DNA of 48,613 nucleotides, taken from assembly GCA_016937715.1 (NCBI GenBank), contig JAFGWA010000035.1, positions 1-48,613 of the forward strand. Reading direction: 5' to 3'. Under the pieces are notes generated by a model that had not been told where the DNA came from, did not search any database, and saw only the letters and a program-made list of their open reading frames with translations. A program made the position numbers and the translations under genes. Shown one piece after another: positions 24,680 through 32,221 of this stretch. Source of the stretch: Candidatus Goldiibacteriota bacterium. GTDB taxonomy: Bacteria; Oederibacteriota; PGYV01. Positions within the stretch are counted from its first letter, which is position 1; each line of letters starts with the position of its first letter.

Positions 24680-25933
24680 TCACCTGATATCAGCAATTTT
24701 GTCCCTGGCTATAATATCTTCCAGAGTTTCTCTTTCCCTGACAAGGTAGTCCTTATTGCCTTTAACCATAACTTCCGCGGCCCTGCGCCGGGAGTTATAG
24801 TTGCTTGACATAACCATTCCATAAGCGCCGGCCGTGCGGACAGCCAGCAGGTCGCCTTCCTTTACTTCAGGCAGATGCCTGTCCTTTGCCAGAAAATCGC
24901 CGCTTTCGCAAATGGGCCCAACTATATCATAAAGCTTAAGTTTTGCCTTGTTCACGTTTACAGGAAGCACCTTATGGTATGCCTGATAAAGACTTGGCCT
25001 TATAAGGTCGTTCATGCCTGTATCAGTAATAAGAAAGTTCTTTGTTCCGCCTTTCTTATTATAAATAACCTTTGCTACAAGAATTCCCGAATTGCCCGAA
25101 ATAAACCTTCCCGGTTCAAGTATAAGTTTAACATTCATCCCCTTAAACATGGGCTTTATCTCGCTTGCGAAAATATCCGCGGTTGAAGGCTTTTCTTCGT
25201 TATATATTACGCCAAGCCCGCCGCCAATGTCAAAATATTCTATCTTAGCGCCGGTTTCATTTAAACCTTCTATTATTCTCTTCACCTTGCTGATTGCTTT
25301 TACATACGGCTCTATCGTGGTAATCTGCGAACCTATATGCATGTCCACAGCCTTAATATTCACGTGTTTGTATTTTCGTGCCTCTGTAAACAGCGTCGTT
25401 GCAAGTTCAATATCAATGCCAAACTTGTTTTCCTTTTTTCCGGTTGTAATGTAATGGTGCGTGGCGGCTTCCACGTCGGGATTTATACGCAGCCCTACAT
25501 TCACAACTTTTTTCATCTTCTTTGCCACGGCATTTATCTGTTTTAATTCGTTTATGCTTTCCACGTTAAAAAGCAGAATTCCGCTTTTAATACCATATAC
25601 TATCTCTTCTTCTGTCTTGCCCACTCCCGCGTAAACAACCTTTTTGGGGTCGCCGCCGGCTTTAATTACCCTGTAAAGTTCGCCCCCTGAAACAATATCA
25701 AAACCGGAGCCTTCCTTTGCAAGAATGTTTAAAAAGGTCAGGTTTGAATTCGCCTTGACCGAATAGCATATAAGCGTCGGAATATCAGAAAATGCCGACT
25801 TTATCTTTCTGAAATGCTCTGTAATTGTCCTGTGGCTGTAAACATAAAGCGGAGTGCCGTACTTCTTTGCAAGCGCGTTTATATCCGTATTTTCTGCAAA
25901 AAGTACGTTATTTTTATAGCCAAAATAGTCCAT
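24680..25933 (-). CDS. lysA: Diaminopimelate decarboxylase
   Basis: LysA decarboxylates meso-diaminopimelate to lysine, a fold-type III PLP enzyme. The 417 residues have PLP Lys60 (CYSVKANSN), HIGSQI, the phosphate-binding GGGLGV, EPGRFI and CESGDFLAKDR, which gives the active-site Cys of the partner subunit. I start at ATG 25933 behind GGAGGATGAA; a TTG four codons upstream overlaps that ribosome site. It is the first gene of the biosynthetic array, about 24 nt after a predicted transcription start. The leader is too short for a lysine riboswitch. Confidence 0.97.
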   Translation of the reverse strand: MDYFGYKNNVLFAENTDINALAKKYGTPLYVYSHRTITEHFRKIKSAFSDIPTLICYSVKANSNLTFLNILAKEGSGFDIVSGGELYRVIKAGGDPKKVVYAGVGKTEEEIVYGIKSGILLFNVESINELKQINAVAKKMKKVVNVGLRINPDVEAATHHYITTGKKENKFGIDIELATTLFTEARKYKHVNIKAVDMHIGSQITTIEPYVKAISKVKRIIEGLNETGAKIEYFDIGGGLGVIYNEEKPSTADIFASEIKPMFKGMNVKLILEPGRFISGNSGILVAKVIYNKKGGTKNFLITDTGMNDLIRPSLYQAYHKVLPVNVNKAKLKLYDIVGPICESGDFLAKDRHLPEVKEGDLLAVRTAGAYGMVMSSNYNSRRRAAEVMVKGNKDYLVRERETLEDIIARDKIADIR

Positions 25934-25945
25934 TTCATCCTCCAA

Positions 25946-26369
25946 TTGGTAAATAATTGCACAATCATAACATAAACATTAATTGTATTCAAGCAGGATT
26001 AAGGAAATTTAAAGAATTGTGAGAATTTAAGGTTTTCGGAACCAAAAAAACGCGTCAGAAAATTTAACTTCCGCTAAAATCAAAACAGCTATCAAGAAGT
26101 AAAACTATATCTGATGATTGCATGTACGTTCAATTTAAAGCATATTTAAAGTGATATTTCAAACAGGTAAAACAGATAAACCGGACAGGTTTTTTAGCTT
26201 CACTTATAATTTTGTATTTGAATCGTCAGTTTAGGATGATATTACTTCCGGTTAACTTTTTAAAACTTAACCATAAAACAATACCATTTATCAACAAATA
26301 TACATATTTTATTAGCGATTTCTTTATTAAAGTCTTGAGTCAAGGCACGGTGTCGGGTAAATTTTAAAA
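25946..26369. other. AT-rich intergenic region without a gene
   Basis: Apart from the lysA promoter at its left end, this 424-bp gap shows no open frame with a ribosome site, no RNA gene and none of the octamer repeats found elsewhere. Short palindromes (CTTGACTCAAG near 26333) lie just past the stop of the M48 gene but lack a T tract. Confidence 0.5.
25964..25992 (-). promoter_or_regulatory. Promoter of the lysA-dap array
   Basis: TTGAAT (25992-25987), a 17-nt spacer and TATGAT (25969-25964). Transcription should start near 25957, leaving a leader of about 24 nt. Confidence 0.7.
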
Positions 26370-27149
26370 TCAGCGTTCCCCTGCCTGTTTTAAATGCTTC
26401 TCAATTGCCTCTATTCTCTTACCGGAATGCGGATGAGTGGAGAGAAAATACATAAACTCACTGCCATTTTCCCGTGTTTTAAAGAGTGATAAAACTTTTT
26501 TAGCGCCTGCAGCGCTGCCGTACTTTTTCATAAGCAAATCCGCGGCAAACAGGTCCGCCTTAATTTCCTGATGCCTTGAAAACCCGGTTTCCGCGCTTCC
26601 AAGCCCCATATTAACCAGCCCCGAAATATCATTTGACGAACTGTTAAAACCGGCCATAAGCAGGATAAATATTAAAGACCTCCCAAGCCTTCTTAAATGG
26701 TCGCGGTTATTAAAATGTCCCATTTCATGCGCGAGCACAAAGACAATTTCATTTTCATCGTTCAGTTTGTCATAAAGGCCTTTATAAAAAAAAATAATAC
26801 CGCCCGGCAGCGCCGCCGCGTTTTCCGTTTTATCATTAATAAACCTTACGGTAAAAGCGCCGGCCGGAAAACCCGTCAACTTACCCAAATCATCAGTCAG
26901 CTTCTGAAGCCTTAATTCTTCGGCGGGCCTTTTGGCAGACGGCGCGTATTTAACCGCAAAGGCAGAAGATATCTTTCTTTCCGTTTCCGCGCTTATATGA
27001 GGGACAATTAAATCTACGGCGGCGCCAAGAATAAAATAAACAGCGCCAATCACCGCAAGCAGCCCTATTGACAGATACAGGAATTCCAATACAGGCGAAC
27101 TTTTAGGCGCGTTAACGCTGCCATCAGCGTGTTTTGGAACAAATTTCAT
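26370..27149 (-). CDS. M48 family zinc metalloprotease, membrane-anchored
   Basis: A 259-residue M48 (Ste24/HtpX/BepA-like) protease. One membrane span is at about 22-48 (FLYLSIGLLAVIGAVYFILGA); the catalytic zinc site is His141-Glu-Met-Gly-His145, with a third ligand likely Glu195 in EIKADLFAADLL. The C-terminal STHPHSGKRIEAIEKHL is typical. Family members degrade misfolded membrane or envelope proteins. Its ATG overlaps the TGA of the YbjQ-like gene, so all three genes here form one unit. Confidence 0.9.
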   Translation of the reverse strand: MKFVPKHADGSVNAPKSSPVLEFLYLSIGLLAVIGAVYFILGAAVDLIVPHISAETERKISSAFAVKYAPSAKRPAEELRLQKLTDDLGKLTGFPAGAFTVRFINDKTENAAALPGGIIFFYKGLYDKLNDENEIVFVLAHEMGHFNNRDHLRRLGRSLIFILLMAGFNSSSNDISGLVNMGLGSAETGFSRHQEIKADLFAADLLMKKYGSAAGAKKVLSLFKTRENGSEFMYFLSTHPHSGKRIEAIEKHLKQAGER

Positions 27150-27601
27150 TTTTTATACCTTACAGCCGTCCCGTAAGAGTACACTTCCACACAGCCTATG
27201 GCATTATTGCCCGTCATATTTCCGATGGAAGAGGTTTCTATTCTTAGATTAAAGATTTCATCGCAATTGTTTTTAACCGCGGCTTCTTTCAGCCTTAAAA
27301 CGGCTTCCCTTCTGCCCCTGTCAACAAGGGTTTCATAGGAAGTTATCCTGCCGCCAAAAATAGTTTTAAGTGACGCAAGGATAAATTTAAAATAGTCATG
27401 CGAAATAACGCACGAACCCGATACAAAATACACTTTATCAATTTCTTTATCCGGGTCAATTCCTGATTTTGTATTTACTATCGGAATCATAACCAGGTTT
27501 GATTCTCTTTTATTCAGGCTTCTGTAATGGTTTTTCTCCGCAATTGTTCCCGCGGAAAAACCCACTGCAAGCAGGATAACAAAGAAAATAAGGTCGCCCA
27601 T
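27146..27601 (-). CDS. YbjQ/UPF0145-like protein with N-terminal membrane anchor
   Basis: A 151-residue protein: a membrane helix at 1-20 (MGDLIFFVILLAVGFSAGTI), then a domain resembling UPF0145/YbjQ, with YFKFILASLKTIFGGRITSYETLV, RRREAVLRLKEAA-like helix and NNCDEIFNLRIETSSIGN. It looks like a diverged, membrane-bound copy of the YbjQ protein encoded one nucleotide upstream. YbjQ function is unknown; pentameric assembly has been reported for the fold. It lies between the plain YbjQ gene and the M48 protease. Confidence 0.7.
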   Translation of the reverse strand: MGDLIFFVILLAVGFSAGTIAEKNHYRSLNKRESNLVMIPIVNTKSGIDPDKEIDKVYFVSGSCVISHDYFKFILASLKTIFGGRITSYETLVDRGRREAVLRLKEAAVKNNCDEIFNLRIETSSIGNMTGNNAIGCVEVYSYGTAVRYKK

Positions 27602-27602
27602 A

Positions 27603-27917
27603 CTATTCCACCATTACCGCTGTCCCATAAACATACAATTCCGCGGCGCCCTGTGTAATTGAAGATGTGGAAAACCTTACGTTAATTACGGCGTTTGCTC
27701 CCATTTTTTCCGCCTGTGTCATCATGCGTTTCATCGCTTCATTGCGCGATTCTTTAAGAAGTTCCGTGTATCCTTTTAATTCCCCGCCCACGATATTTTT
27801 TAAACCCGCCATTATGTCCCTTCCAATGTGCTTTGCCCTTACAGTACTTCCTGACACAAGCCCGTAATGCTCCTTAATTTTCATCCCCGGTACAGTTTCT
27901 AAATTTGTAATTAACAT
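27603..27917 (-). CDS. YbjQ family protein (UPF0145)
   Basis: A 104-residue soluble protein with the YbjQ pattern: a beta start, YGLVSGSTVRAKHIGRD, the helix LKNIVGGELKGYTELLKESR, NEAMKRMMTQAEKMGANAVINVRF and a final strand AAELYVYGTAVMVE. Function is unknown. It is the first gene of the YbjQ - anchored YbjQ - M48 unit, with ribosome site AAAGGAGGG, and is divergent from the DUF2178 operon across about 170 bp. Confidence 0.87.
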   Translation of the reverse strand: MLITNLETVPGMKIKEHYGLVSGSTVRAKHIGRDIMAGLKNIVGGELKGYTELLKESRNEAMKRMMTQAEKMGANAVINVRFSTSSITQGAAELYVYGTAVMVE

Positions 27918-28013
27918 AAAACCCTCCTTTAAATTTGATAAAAAGATTATCCCATATTATTTAAAAAATATAAACTTTTTTCAAAAAAACAAAACAACGG
28001 CATAAAATTTCAA

Positions 28014-28052
28014 TGTAAAGTTTACTTGACATTATGTAAAGTATGCTTTACA
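28014..28052 (+). promoter_or_regulatory. Candidate operator for the XRE regulator (TGTAAAG half-sites)
   Basis: TGTAAAG occurs at 28014-28020 and 28035-28041 and inverted as CTTTACA at 28046-28052. The last two form a perfect 7-bp inverted repeat with a 4-nt centre, and GTAAAGTTTAC at 28015-28025 is a second palindrome. They flank and overlap the -35 and -10 boxes, the usual place for a repressor site. The bound factor is presumed to be the regulator encoded two genes downstream. Confidence 0.55.
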
Positions 28053-28054
28053 CT
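28026..28054 (+). promoter_or_regulatory. Promoter of the DUF2178-XRE-lepB operon
   Basis: Perfect TTGACA (28026-28031), a 17-nt spacer and TACACT (28049-28054), 30 bp before the first start codon. Confidence 0.75.
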
Positions 28055-28084
28055 TAACACAAAGACAAATAGGAGGTAATAAAT

Positions 28085-28474
28085 ATGAACAGTAAAAAAT
28101 ACAGATTCGCAATGGCAATAGTTACCACACTTACAGCGGCAGGAGTGGGTGCAGGAGTTATTCTTCACAACTACCTTATTCCCCTTTTTACTCTGGCTAT
28201 AGGCGTACTTCTTGTAATTGTGCTTAAAAGGCATATCAAAGAACTGGTAATGGAAGACGAAAGGATTAAGCAGATAAGCGCTTTTTCAGCGCGTGCGGCA
28301 GTTACCGTGTTCAGCAATCTGGCCGCATTAACAGGAATAGTCCTTCTTGCCTTTTTTGGCAAAGGTAATAATATAATAAGCGCCGTTGGGTATACCCTTT
28401 GTTTCTCCACCTGCTTTATCCTTCTGGTTGACCTTGCGGTGTATTTTTATCTTGATAAAAAACAGGTGAGTTAA
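28085..28474 (+). CDS. DUF2178-like membrane protein
   Basis: A 129-residue protein with four predicted membrane helices in two hairpins (about 8-28, 30-47, 74-93, 97-121). Between helices 2 and 3 lies a charged cytoplasmic loop, RHIKELVMEDERIKQISAFS, whose DERI..IS..A pattern suits DUF2178. Such proteins are usually encoded directly before a short XRE regulator of the YgzD type, as here. Function unknown; it may sense or relay a membrane signal to the regulator (inference). Ribosome site AGGAGGT. Confidence 0.7.
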   Translation: MNSKKYRFAMAIVTTLTAAGVGAGVILHNYLIPLFTLAIGVLLVIVLKRHIKELVMEDERIKQISAFSARAAVTVFSNLAALTGIVLLAFFGKGNNIISAVGYTLCFSTCFILLVDLAVYFYLDKKQVS

Positions 28475-28475
28475 A

Positions 28476-28679
28476 ATGGAAAACAAAGTACGGCTTATGC
28501 GCGCGGAAAAAAATATCACTCAGGAAGAGCTTGCGGTACAGCTTAAAGTGACACGGCAGACAATAATCGCCATTGAAAACGGAAGATATGACCCTTCTCT
28601 TGAACTGGCCTTTAAAATGTCAGGTTTTTTTAAACGCCCTATTCATGATATCTTCACATATACAGGAGCAAAAAAATGA
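28476..28679 (+). CDS. Small XRE family transcriptional regulator
   Basis: A 67-residue protein consisting of little more than one helix-turn-helix (KVRLMRAEKNITQEELAVQL KVTRQTIIAIE split at the turn), then LAFKMSGFFKRPIHDIFTY. This length and ending mark the YgzD-like class, paired with small membrane proteins. It starts one nucleotide after the DUF2178 stop behind AGGTGAG and overlaps lepB by ATGA. TGTAAAG palindromes at the operon promoter are its likely target. Confidence 0.9.
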   Translation: MENKVRLMRAEKNITQEELAVQLKVTRQTIIAIENGRYDPSLELAFKMSGFFKRPIHDIFTYTGAKK

Positions 28680-29344
28680 CAAAAGGATTCTCTGAATCAA
28701 CATACTGGATAATCTTTGCCGCTGTTATGGCATTCTACGCGCTTGTGGTAATGGTCTTTAAACTGAAAAAAGAACACCCTGTGCGCGACTGGGCGCAGGC
28801 GGGTTTTGAAGCTATACTTATAGCCACTTTCCTTAGAATAACGGTTGTTCAGACATTCGCCATCCCCACCCCGTCAATGGAAAACACCATGCTGGTCGGC
28901 GACCATCCCGTTGCAATGAAATTCTATTATGGATATTACAACCCGTTTACAGACAAACTGATATTTGATATCAACAAACCTAAGCGCGGCGAAGTTGTAA
29001 TAATGCGCGACCCCACGGACAGAACAAACGAAATGTGGATAAAGCGGTGCGTGGCCGTAGCGGGTGATACCGTTGAAATAAAAGATAAAACGCTTTATGT
29101 GAATAGTATCCGTCAGGAAGAACCTTACGCCGTGCACGCAAGCCCGCTTTCTATTTCAGGATTCTTCTCGCCAAGGGACAACTTCCCTTTAACAACAATC
29201 CCCGAAGGCCATATATTTGTAATGGGAGATAACAGGGATAACTCTTATGACAGCAGGTTCTGGGGGCCGCTGCCGTTAAAAAAAGTACGCGGCAAGGCGG
29301 TTTTTGTTTACTGGCCGCCAAACAGGATAAAAGTTATAAAATAA
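28676..29344 (+). CDS. lepB: Signal peptidase I
   Basis: Leader peptidase for exported proteins, 222 residues. Two N-terminal hydrophobic segments (about 10-28 and 42-62) precede the catalytic Ser67 (PTPSMENTM); Lys123 in MWIKRCVAVAGD is the general base, and GDNRDNS at 184-190 is box E. All are intact. The gene overlaps the regulator by ATGA with AGGAGC upstream, so it is in the regulated operon; this is an unusual place for a housekeeping peptidase. A second lepB elsewhere is possible. Its 3' end overlaps the convergent DUF3795 gene by 11 nt. Confidence 0.95.
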   Translation: MTKGFSESTYWIIFAAVMAFYALVVMVFKLKKEHPVRDWAQAGFEAILIATFLRITVVQTFAIPTPSMENTMLVGDHPVAMKFYYGYYNPFTDKLIFDINKPKRGEVVIMRDPTDRTNEMWIKRCVAVAGDTVEIKDKTLYVNSIRQEEPYAVHASPLSISGFFSPRDNFPLTTIPEGHIFVMGDNRDNSYDSRFWGPLPLKKVRGKAVFVYWPPNRIKVIK

Positions 29345-29780
29345 ACACCGCGCCGCAGGCGATGCATTTTTTGGTATGGCAGCCGATTACGCCGCCGCAT
29401 TGTGGGCACTTCCACTTTTTCTTCTGCGCCCTTTCAAAAGCCGCTATGCCTTTCTCTTTTATCTGCATAAGGTTCTCTATGAAACTTATCTGATATCGTT
29501 TGGTATATCTTTTTTCAAGATGCTTTATCCGCGCGCAGGGGAAATCCGGACAGCTGTAACAGAAACCTGTGCTTTTACTTTTTAATTTTTTGCAGTTATA
29601 AATCAGGCATTTGGCACAATGCCCTATTTTACCATCATCAATCCCCCTGCATCCGACGCAATGGTTCTTTTCCCTAAGATACCCCATGCAGACAGCGCAG
29701 TTCATCCCGCAAGGCGCCGCCATGATAATTTTTTTAACTACCTTCTTCTTAACCGAATTTTCGTTTTTTATTTTTTTCAC
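29334..29780 (-). CDS. DUF3795-like cysteine-rich protein
   Basis: A 148-residue protein with about 18 cysteines. After a basic N-terminal stretch comes APCGMNCAVCMGYL, then CVGCRG, CAKCLIYNC, CYSCPDFPC, matching the DUF3795 pattern of paired cysteines that likely bind zinc or an Fe-S cluster. The tail adds a separate zinc-ribbon-like unit CPQCGG...CIACGA. The start is GTG behind AAGGGGGGTG; an internal ATG (MAAPCG) would also leave the domain whole. Function unknown. It is convergent with lepB. Confidence 0.75.
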   Translation of the reverse strand: MKKIKNENSVKKKVVKKIIMAAPCGMNCAVCMGYLREKNHCVGCRGIDDGKIGHCAKCLIYNCKKLKSKSTGFCYSCPDFPCARIKHLEKRYTKRYQISFIENLMQIKEKGIAAFERAQKKKWKCPQCGGVIGCHTKKCIACGAVFIL

Positions 29781-30033
29781 TTACACCCCCCTTGAAACAT
29801 AAGCCCACAATAAGTTTCTGTTCATTGAGCTTAGCGCGCACGGCACACTTGCACTTATTGCCCATGGCAAACGTGCTCTTGTTTATTATCACAGACACCC
29901 GTTATCCGCGCTATATCACCGGCTTCCTGCCATATGAATTCCGCATGCATCGGAAATATTGTCGCGGATCCGACAACACACTTTAGCACATCTTTTCTCC
30001 TGACATTTTAAATGTTATTCAACTGCAAAAAAA

Positions 30034-30756
30034 CTAATGAAAATCGGGCCTTGGGCCTTCCCCGTTTTCGCCGGCAAAACCTTTAAGGGTTATTAAATCA
30101 GCAATCTCATCAAACTGTTTTTTATAGAATCTTTTATACTCCGGCTCGTAAAACAAATACGCCCTTGCCATAATATCATCGCTTACAAGGTGGTTTTTCA
30201 TGGGTACAAAGAACGCCTCTTCCGCGGAATCCGGCTTTTCTTCCATATGCAGAAAATCAACCACAAGGCTGGCTTCACGGAATTCGTCATCATCCACAAG
30301 CCTGAAACCTATCGAAAGAGTCAACGGGACTCCGGTAAGCTTAAGGCAATAATTATAAACAAGGTCTATATTATATATTATCTTTTCAAATATATACTTA
30401 AGCTCTCCGGGAGTATACTTATGATAGTTTTCATCATCAATTTCCTCAAATTCGGCATCAACTTCTTCCATCATATTTTCAAGGCCGCTCTCTTTTGATA
30501 TTATAATACCTTCCCCGCCCTCAGCCTCTTCCTTCTCCTCATCCTCTGATTCTTCCTGCATGCTGTCTTCAACGATGCTTAAAAAGTCTTTTATTTCCTT
30601 TAATTCCGGCTCTGACGCGTCTATAAGGGCGTCCCTTACATCTTCAAGTTCAAGGCAGGTAAATATGGCTTTATCCACTTGTTCCGCCGATAAAAACTGG
30701 TATATAAAATCCGGCAGCAGCGTGGCAAAAGGCAGTTCAACTTTTATTTTGTCCAT
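30034..30756 (-). CDS. Unknown acidic protein, coupled to prfB
   Basis: I do not recognise this 240-residue protein. No signal peptide or membrane span is seen. It has a helical N-terminal part (1-62), a very acidic low-complexity linker (about 65-110, EESEDEEKEE), and a C-terminal mixed domain (about 115-230) with IGFRLVDDDEF and LVVDFLHMEEKPD. The ATG follows GGAGAGGAATATAA and overlaps the last 20 nt of prfB, so it is in the same operon and probably coupled in translation. It is cytosolic. The 250-bp gap after it (29781-30033) shows nothing of note. Confidence 0.6.
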   Translation of the reverse strand: MDKIKVELPFATLLPDFIYQFLSAEQVDKAIFTCLELEDVRDALIDASEPELKEIKDFLSIVEDSMQEESEDEEKEEAEGGEGIIISKESGLENMMEEVDAEFEEIDDENYHKYTPGELKYIFEKIIYNIDLVYNYCLKLTGVPLTLSIGFRLVDDDEFREASLVVDFLHMEEKPDSAEEAFFVPMKNHLVSDDIMARAYLFYEPEYKRFYKKQFDEIADLITLKGFAGENGEGPRPDFH

Positions 30757-31865
30757 TTATATTCCTCTCCGCTTCAAATTTTAAAAACGCTTCTATAAAT
30801 TCATCAAGGTCGCCGTCTAAAACATTATCCACGTCGCCCCTTTCATACCCTGTGCGTAAATCTTTTATCATCTTATACGGGTGCAGCACGTAAGAGCGTA
30901 TCTGGCTGCCCCAGCTTATGCTGCGTTTTTCCCCCGCTATTTCTTCCATTTCAAGTTTCTTCTTTTCCTCTTCAAAGATAAAAAGCCTTGCCTTTAACTC
31001 TTTCATAGCCATCTCTTTATTCTTGCCCTGCGACCTGTCATTCTGGCATTGCACCACGATATTAGTGGGAATATGGGTTATCCTTATTGCGGATTCTGTC
31101 CTGTTAACGTGCTGTCCGCCCGCGCCGGACGCCCTGAAAGTGTCTATCCTTAAATCTTCTTCCTTTATATCCACAACCACTTCATCGTCCAGCTCGGGTA
31201 TCACTTCCAGCGACGCAAAAGTGGTGTGCCTTCTTTTATTGGAATCAAACGGAGAGATTCTTACAAGCCTGTGAATTCCCTTTTCCGGCCGGAAATTGCC
31301 ATAAGCGTATTCTCCCGCAACTTCAAAAGTAATGTCCTTAAATCCGGTTTCATCGCCGTGCATAATATCAGTGACTTCAATCTTAAACCCTTTATTCTCG
31401 CACCACATCCTGTACATGCGGTAAAGCATGGAAACCCAGTCGCACGACTCTGTTCCGCCGGCGCCCGCGTGTATTTTAACAATGGCATTATTTCTGTCGT
31501 AAGGGCCGGAAAATAAAAGCGTGACTTCGGTGCGTTCCAGAAGTTTCTTAAAAGAATCAAATTTAAACTGCAGTTCCGCTTCCAGCTGCGCGTCTTTTTC
31601 TGAATCAAGAAGTTCCAGTACCGTTTCTATCTCTTCAAACGCCGCTTTTAATTCCGCGTGGCGCTGTATATCATCGGTAATTCCTTTTATTTCCGTCTGA
31701 ACTTTTTTAGCTTCCCTTGTGTCCTTCCAGAAATTAGGCTCCTGTGACTTTCTTTCAAGTTCTCCCCTTCTTAAAATTCTCCTTGGCAGGTCAAAGATAC
31801 ACCTCTACCTTGGAGACTCTTTCGCGGATTTCCGATATCCGGTCTTTTATCTCTTTTATTTCCAT
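30737..31865 (-). CDS. prfB: Peptide chain release factor 2 with programmed +1 frameshift
   Basis: RF2 ends translation at UGA and UAA. The gene opens at ATG 31865 behind GGAGG, runs 24 codons in frame, meets an in-frame TGA (31793-31791), and continues in the +1 frame from GAC at 31792-31790. The joined product has 375 residues. SPF at 204-206 is the stop-codon tripeptide and GGQ at 249-251 the catalytic motif, within one residue of E. coli RF2 positions. The GGAG-type sequence, TAT, CTT TGA C arrangement matches the classical autoregulatory slip site, so an open frame starting at residue 146 would be only a fragment. Conceptual join: 31865-31794 and 31792-30737. It is divergent from pheT. 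Confidence 0.97.
31790..31807 (-). promoter_or_regulatory. RF2 programmed frameshift site
   Basis: On the minus strand TAGAGGTG TAT CTT TGA C reads as an internal Shine-Dalgarno-like stretch, the slippery CTT codon and the in-frame UGA. High RF2 stops translation here and low RF2 permits the +1 slip, as established for E. coli prfB. Confidence 0.95.
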
Positions 31866-32221
31866 TACATCCTCCATAAATTAAAAAAAATCACTTAATA
31901 CGTTAATCATAAAACCATTTTACGAATATTACTATGATTTAAAGTTTATGGCAAGAAATATGTTTTAAATTTGCGATATGCGCCTATAAAAATCCGCATT
32001 TTATTAAAATTAAGTGATTATGCGCATTCTTATACCTTTAGAGCAAAAAACCTAAAACCTCTATATTTTAAATGGCTTTTCATGATTTTAGTGCTATTCC
32101 GTTTTTCTTAAACGAATACATTAAAATTGACATATTTTGCCATTATTGTATAATCTAAACAGTTCTATGAAGGATTAAGAATACTATTTTGTTTCATATT
32201 ATACAGGAGGATTAATTTATA
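31866..32221. other. Divergent prfB-pheT intergenic region
   Basis: 356 bp, AT-rich, no gene. Contains the pheT promoter and an 11-bp perfect inverted repeat (31889-31899 and 32009-32019). I could not choose a convincing prfB promoter, and no leader peptide with phenylalanine codons is apparent. Confidence 0.5.
32127..32154 (+). promoter_or_regulatory. Consensus promoter of pheT
   Basis: TTGACA (32127-32132) and TATAAT (32149-32154) are both perfect, with a 16-nt spacer. The leader to the pheT ATG is about 60 nt. Confidence 0.8.

Noticed and set aside
25934-25957. Lysine riboswitch before lysA
   Set aside because: Only about 24 nt separate the predicted transcription start from the ATG; a lysine riboswitch needs about 170 nt or more.
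29792-29986. Plus-strand open frame of 64 codons between DUF3795 and the acidic protein
   Set aside because: TTG start, no ribosome site, and no recognisable pattern.
30737-31429. prfB as a truncated gene or pseudogene
   Set aside because: The upstream 145 residues are intact once the CTT TGA C frameshift site is read; it is the normal RF2 arrangement.
31261-31608. Minus-strand open frame in a second frame of prfB
   Set aside because: It lies wholly inside prfB in another frame without a ribosome site.
31866-32221. Phenylalanine attenuator leader for pheT
   Set aside because: No short frame rich in phenylalanine codons and no terminator-antiterminator hairpin pair is visible.
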